24,211 bases of DNA, taken from assembly GCA_905221605.1 (NCBI GenBank), contig CAJNDS010001297.1, positions 1 through 24,211 of the forward strand, in the 5' to 3' direction. Origin of the DNA: Symbiodinium natans. Its lineage: Eukaryota > Sar > Dinophyceae > Suessiales > Symbiodiniaceae. Numbering within the stretch: position 1 is the stretch's first letter; every line of letters begins with the position of its first letter. This document shows, one piece after another, positions 1 to 5,000 of the stretch. The position numbers and the translations under genes are program-made. The notes below the pieces were generated by a model, which had not been told where the DNA came from, searched no databases, and saw only the letters and a program-made list of their open reading frames with translations.

Positions 1-519
1 GGGGGGGGGGAGGGCCAACAACCCCACTCCAAACATAGGGGGGGACCTGGTTGGGAGGGTTCTGATTTTAGGGGCGGTGGCCGTGTTGGGGTGTATATTA
101 CCCTAAACCCGACACCCTATAAATATTCTAAGACCCATTTTCTTGACAAACGACTATCGGGGCCTGAGGGCTGACGTGGGTCAACACCCACGTCAGCCCT
201 CAGGCCCCGATAGTTGTTTTCTACCTCTTACATCCCCTATACAACACATAGGCCAATAACCTCCCTTTTACTAAGGTAAGGGGCCGTCCTGAGGGACCAT
301 GCAACTACCCTTTGAGCTTCTCAAATTTGCAGGACCCGATCTCCCATGAGTATTGGAAGTGGTATTCCTAGTGGTATTCCTAGCATCCCTTGCCTGCCGC
401 AAAGGATGACCGAATGGTACGAGACAGTCGGGCATCTTCATGTTGGGGTTTAGGGCTTAGGGTTTAGGCTTTAGGGGCTTGGGGTTCTGTTTCAGCTATA
501 CTGCATTCAAGCAAAGTTA
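1..519. other. Non-coding flank, no gene recognised
   Basis: The stretch starts with a run of ten G and holds a long perfect hairpin (annotated separately), a short direct duplication of GGTATTCCTAGT near 360-383, and a short TTTAGGG-like tract near 446-475. On the minus strand a piece around 300-440 can be read without stops for some 40 codons, but nothing in it is recognisable and no convincing splice sites delimit it. I see no supported gene here. Confidence 0.5.
148..219. repeat. Long hairpin, 29-bp perfect arms, 4-nt loop
   Basis: Bases 153-181 are the exact reverse complement of 186-214, separated by the loop CAAC. Allowing one G-T pair, the stem extends to 148-219. The arms are GC-rich, so a transcript of either strand would fold very stably. 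It is not built of telomere repeats and does not match the intron-element families further right. It could be a foldback mobile element or a structural or terminator-like element. Its role is unknown. Confidence 0.9.
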
Positions 520-860
520 CTAGAAGCTGAGCGAACACCGATATGAGATCCGATCCCGCACGATGACGAAGTCTTCGACGTCCAGCGTGTCCAAATCCAC
601 GACCTGCACCATCTCAAGCGAAAGAGCTTCTGAAAGTGAAGCATACTGTTGTAGGGGTCGGAAGTGAAAAGTGTACTACAATAACCCCACAAAACCCTAT
701 TGAAGTTATGAAGGCCCCTACAGTACTTACTACTCGTGTCGCTTTCAAGGCCGAGCAAGCTCCACGGCAGAGCCTCGAAATCATCGTCTATGTCGTCGTC
801 GCTGTACACGTCAGGAGCATCCGGTGCTGGGGTAGGGACCGCCTCAGGAGGCGACCGCAC
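520..860 (-). CDS. 3'-terminal exons of an unrecognised acidic protein
   Basis: Two exons and the stop codon of a minus-strand gene. The first (about 860-731) encodes a Pro/Ala-rich then strongly acidic stretch (SDDDIDDDFEALPWSLLG). The intron (730-630, 101 nt) has a textbook donor GTAAGT and a TTTCAG acceptor, and joining at those sites keeps the frame. The last exon (629-520) encodes 36 residues with a helical acidic run (MVQVVDLDTLDVEDFVIV) and ends at a TAG at 522-520. The 5' boundary of the first exon is not resolved; a 21-nt tandem repeat and a telomere tract lie just upstream. The intron differs from the gene at 6872-2093 because it lacks flanking direct repeats. Function not recognised. 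The Ala/Glu-rich exon at 1270-1110 may belong to the same gene. Confidence 0.55.
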
Positions 861-883
861 AAGGCCAAGAAGAACAAAGTGCA

Positions 884-925
884 GAACGATGGTGCAACAG
901 TGCTGAACGATGGTGCAACAGTGCT
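884..925. repeat. 21-nt tandem repeat, two copies
   Basis: Two consecutive exact copies (884-904 and 905-925) of a 21-base unit beginning GAACGATGG. They lie between the telomere-type tract at 927 and the acidic exon. Because 21 is a multiple of three, the duplication would not change a reading frame if it is exonic. Confidence 0.85.
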
Positions 926-926
926 G

Positions 927-1106
927 TTTAGGGTTTAGGGTTAGGGTTAGGGTTTAGGGTTTAGGTTTAGGGTTTAGGGTTTAGGGTTGAGGGTTTAGGG
1001 TTTAGGGTTTAGGGTTGAGGGTTGAGGGTTGAGGGTTCAGGGTTTAGGGTTAAGGGTTTAGGGTTTAGGGTATAGGGTTTGGGCTCAGGGTTTAGGGTTT
1101 AGGGTG
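927..1106 (+). repeat. Interstitial telomere-type repeat (TTTAGGG)n, degenerate
   Basis: About 25 units of TTTAGGG with variants such as TTAGGG, TTGAGGG and TTCAGGG. TTTAGGG is the telomere repeat of plants and of dinoflagellates. The degeneracy and the flanking exons show this is an interstitial tract, not a chromosome end. It separates the Ala/Glu-rich exon (1270-1110) from the acidic exon (860-731), so it probably lies in an intron. Confidence 0.9.
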
Positions 1107-1109
1107 GTA

Positions 1110-1270
1110 ACACTGTTGATCACGGGGCGATGCTCAGCTGCTTGGAAACTGCGGGGCGCTGCCTTCTTGACGGCTTTCTGCTGCGCTCTTCTCCGTTCCT
1201 CCGCCTCCTCCGCCGCCTGCGCTGCCTCCGCCGCCTCCGCCGCCTCCTTCCGAAGTGCCTCCACAGATGC
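1110..1270 (-). CDS. Internal exon, Ala/Glu-rich helical segment, unrecognised
   Basis: After an AG at 1272-1271 the minus strand reads without stops into a strongly helix-forming segment (KEAAEAAEAAQAAEEAEERR followed by QQKAVKKAAPRSF). Heptad-like Ala/Glu spacing suggests a single alpha-helix or coiled coil. The other two frames give only long Arg or Gly runs, typical of shadows of such a sequence. The 3' boundary is uncertain; the reading runs into telomere repeats at about 1105. It may be the exon before the acidic terminal exons at 860-520, but I could not find a donor/acceptor pair that proves it. Confidence 0.45.
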
Positions 1271-1443
1271 CTACCCATCTGAGAAATATTTTCACCAACC
1301 CCACATACCCTCAAAGGATATTAAGAGGTATGGCAAATCCTTCCTTATATATCTTCTTGTATAGGTTAGGGGGTGTGGGTTTGGGGTATGTGGAATTACT
1401 CTTAGATACCACACCATTTAAGCTTCGAAGGGCAAGCGCAAGC

Positions 1444-1549
1444 CAAACCCTAAACCCTAAACCCTAAACCCTAAACCCTAGACCCTAAACCCTAAACCCT
1501 AAACCCTAAACCCTAAACCCTAAACCCTAAACCCTAAACCCTAAACCCT
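1444..1549 (-). repeat. Interstitial telomere-type repeat (CCCTAAA)n
   Basis: About 15 nearly perfect CCCTAAA units on the + strand, the reverse orientation to the tract at 927-1106. Together the two tracts face each other around the Ala/Glu-rich exon. Confidence 0.95.
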
Positions 1550-1562
1550 GCTTGCCAGTCCT

Positions 1563-1679
1563 ACTTGGAGGTTCACGGGTACTTCTAAGTAGGGTTCTAC
1601 GTGGGGTAACTATGGTTCTGACCGTAATTCAGGTACTTCCAACCCTACTTATATACAAGTACTCATGAACCTTCAAGTA
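1563..1679. mobile_element. MITE-like element with ~35-bp terminal inverted repeats
   Basis: The left end (1563-1597, beginning TACTTGGAGGTTCACGGGTA) and the reverse complement of the right end (1679 downward, beginning TACTTGAAGGTTCATGAGTA) match over about 35 bases with a few substitutions and one 4-base gap. There is no coding capacity. Related partial copies lie at about 1747-1771, 4905-4992 and 5148-5216; the last two are inside intron 6 of the oxidoreductase gene. The core GGGGTAACTATGGTT is shared. Family not known to me. Confidence 0.7.
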
Positions 1680-1693
1680 AACCCTAAACCCCT

Positions 1694-1701
1694 ATGTATA
1701 T

Positions 1702-1739
<38 letters not shown>

Positions 1740-1745
1740 GTATAT
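1694..1745. repeat. AT dinucleotide microsatellite
   Basis: An almost pure (TA)n tract with two interruptions, lying between the inverted-repeat element at 1563-1679 and a second fragment of its right end at about 1747-1771. A second MITE copy may have lost its left part here. Confidence 0.9.
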
Positions 1746-2092
1746 GTCAGTACCCATGAACCTTCAAGTGCTTGAGCTCTGCTCGGAACATCTATGTGCT
1801 GGACCGGGTGGGCCCGACCTCATTCCTTCTTCGCTCTTCTTCTCGCCTGCCCAAGACCAGCGCAAGCTGATTGCCTACGCGATGAGATCTCGAGTGACCT
1901 AATTCGAAAATAGGGGTACCGTTTTGCAGGGTTCCTTTAAAAGGATTATAGGGGTACCCCCCATGTTCGGCAATCCCCCCCCCCCCCCAAAGATGACGTG
2001 GGAACTTCGACCACCCTCCACGGTGAGCTTCCTCAAAGCCTGCGGCCCGCCACGCCCTTTTTCCTGCGCTCTAAGCTATCATCCTCTCCTTG
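1746..2092. other. Intergenic stretch downstream of the oxidoreductase gene
   Basis: It contains a truncated copy of the MITE right end (1747-1771) and a run of 14 C at 1975-1988. On the minus strand around 1880-1770 there is a short open piece after a CGTAG|GCA acceptor that could be a further exon, but it has no recognisable content or matching donor. It would form the 3' flank of the gene ending at 2093. Confidence 0.4.
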
Positions 2093-5000
2093 TCACCGCC
2101 CATATACCATGGTCGCCGTGGAAGTGTCGTGCTTCTTGAGGAGCCCCTGTACCATTGCAAGGGTGTATGGGTAGCTTGGAGGATCCTTGAGAGTGGGGTC
2201 CTCTGCCTTCCACTTGCGGGCATAGTCATCCCATTCGCTCGCACACTCCTCCAGGAAACGCTCCACGGGGTGGCACTCGAGCTGCTTCTGCTTTTTCAGC
2301 TTGCCCTGTGACATCTGGAGTTCGCCCAGCGCCGGGCAAATCGTAGGTAGAATGAAGGCCAAGGGCAGCGCCGTCTTGGCGTCGAACACGTATGCAGGCC
2401 GAGAGATGGTGTCATCCCGCTGGTTGGTTGGCAGCTGCTGCGAGTCCACCACCCGACGCCAGTCTTTGGGAAACCACATCATGTGGCTTGCGTTTTGCAC
2501 CCAGGTGATCGCGCCAGGGGACAGGCTGGTACCGCCGAAGTTGCTGGCGTGGACGCCAGGGTGCTCCTATACTCCCCTTGGAACCTGAATAAAAATAATA
2601 ATTTTAATACCCTCTTGGGGTTTATATAAACAAAAGTAGAAATAACTCCCAAGGCGGATATAGGCTCACTCGCGGTGTATCGGCGATTGTCGGCATCAGG
2701 CCAGAAGCCGTACATGGTCTTGATCCTTAGGAGCCTGTCCACTTCGTGGTCTCCAACGAAACCTGGGTAGCCCAGTAGCCTTATCATAACAAGGGTCCCT
2801 TTTTTGGGGGGGTTGGTTACTTTGTGATAGAACCTAGGACAAAAAAACAAAAGGGTACCACTGGGCTACCAAGAAACCGAAAACTTTGAGAATCGTGTCA
2901 ACCGAGAGGTCTCTGCCTAGACCCCAAGAGGGCAATGGAGGAATGAAAAGGGCTGCCCTTTTTGGTTTGAAGGGGCTCATGAAGGAACCTAAGCCCGCCC
3001 CAAAAAGGGGGAACAAGGGCGTATACTCTGGGTCCTAGCTACCTAAACCCCAAAGTCTACAAAAAAGTGGAATGAGGGCCTACTCTAGGTCCTAGCTACC
3101 CTAAACCCTAAACCCTAAACCCTAAGCCCTAAGCCCTAAGCCCTAAACCCTAAACCCGAAGCCGAAACCCTAAAAAACGGCAATAAGGGCCGAGTCTGGG
3201 TCCGAGCTGCCAGACTCGAGGTGGACCCGCCCTTCAGAGAGCCGCTTCACTTCGTCGACGATGACCTCGCACTTCCCCATACTCAAGGCCAGGAAGTAGA
3301 CATCTCCAATGCCGAATCCTTGGCTGTTCATGAGGGCTCTTTCCGAAAAGCACTCTATGAGAGAGAGAGGGAGGGAGGTAGGGAGGGCATTGCAAACTGC
3401 ACCCTCACCAAAAGCCAAGTGCAAGAGTCGAGATTTTTGAGCGATGTGTGCATTCGTCCTCGCAGAATTGGCGATGACGGAGTGGTAAGCCTCGTTCATG
3501 GCTGGGATAGTACTAAAAAAATTAAATGTTTATTCCTGATTGGGTTTAAGTACCCTTAGAAAAAGGTAAAATGCTACCCAACTATGACAAAGAAGCCCAG
3601 GGATCGAAGCCAATGAGCTTGTAAGCAGGCTCCATGCTCTCCAGGAACATCGCCCCGGTGACTGGAGGATCCGATTGGTTGGCGAACCATGAGCAGACCT
3701 TGGTAGTCCAGTAGGGTTCTTGGTGGCCAAGGGCTTAGGGTTTAGGGTTTAGGGTTTAGGGTTTAGGGCAGTAACCATATTATAATAAGGGCACCCTTTT
3801 TTGGCGAGGTTATTTTATAAAAGGAACCCGGTACCCAAAAAAAGAGGGTAAAGGGCACCACTGGGCTACCAAGAGACCCTTGGGCAGGCGAGATTCATAC
3901 GCCGGCAGACCATGAAGATCTTCTTCGAAGAGAACTCGCAGCAGGTGCGGATGTTCTCCACCCCAAAGGCGCCGTGGCCGGCAATCATGACATTCTTCCC
4001 CGTGACGGCCGCCTCCCCAAACCCTAAACCCTAAACCCTAAACCCTAAACCCTAAACCCTAAACCCTAAACCCTAAACCCTAAACCCTGAACCCGCCTCG
4101 TAATCAATGGTATCGAACATGGCATACTCGATCATGCCCCCGAAATCATCCTCACCCTTGTACTCGTACTGCCGCGGAAGCGAGAGATTTCCTGGGTTGG
4201 CCTTTAAACCCTCTGAAAAAAAATATATATAGGGCTCCTTATAAACCCAAATAAGGAAAATATGAAAATGCCCCAAAAACCAACCTAGTTTCCTGGGTAC
4301 ATGAACACGCAGCTCACAGTCAGTTGCTTGAGGCCTCGTCCGGTGGGATGGGGAGGGAGATTTCCAGTGTAGTTCTCCGTGTCCTCGAGGCTCACGTCCC
4401 CCAAGGGCCCGCTGTCTGAGCTAGTGCCGTTCACTGAGATTGACTTCCTTGGTAGTCCAGTAACCATATTACAATAAGGGTACCCTTTTTTGGGTTGGTT
4501 ATTCTATAAGGGAACCCCTAACCCAAAAAAAGGGTAAAGGGTACCACTGGGCTACTAAGCTTCACGTTGGTCTGGAGTTGGATGTGGGGCGTTAGCCCGT
4601 ACTCAGCCGACACTCTTGCAAAGTGATCCAGCAGCTCGTCGCGCGAGGGCCATGTTGACATCTCTTTGGGCACGGGGTTGATCTCGTCATACCTACGCCC
4701 GAGCCCCCCCCCTGGAACTATAAAATGATGATGCTAGTAAATGTCGCTTGGTGTTTTTTGATAGCTAGACAAAGCACACAGACAATTACTAAATTACCAC
4801 GTATGGGCCTTGCAGCTTTCACAGATAATCGCAAGAACGTATAGTCAAATAGTCATAAAGAACAATAGGAACAAGAATAACAATTAGCACCTAATAATGC
4901 GATTGGGTACTTACAAGTGGGGTAACTATGGTTATGACCTCAACTAGGGTACTTATAACCCTACTTATAAGTACCCATGTGAAGCTTCAAGTAATTAATA

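Noticed and set aside
1120-1314. Arg-rich minus-strand reading (runs of eight Arg)
   Set aside because: It is a frame shadow of the Ala/Glu-rich exon; GGC/GAG-type codon repeats give Arg or Gly runs in the other frames.
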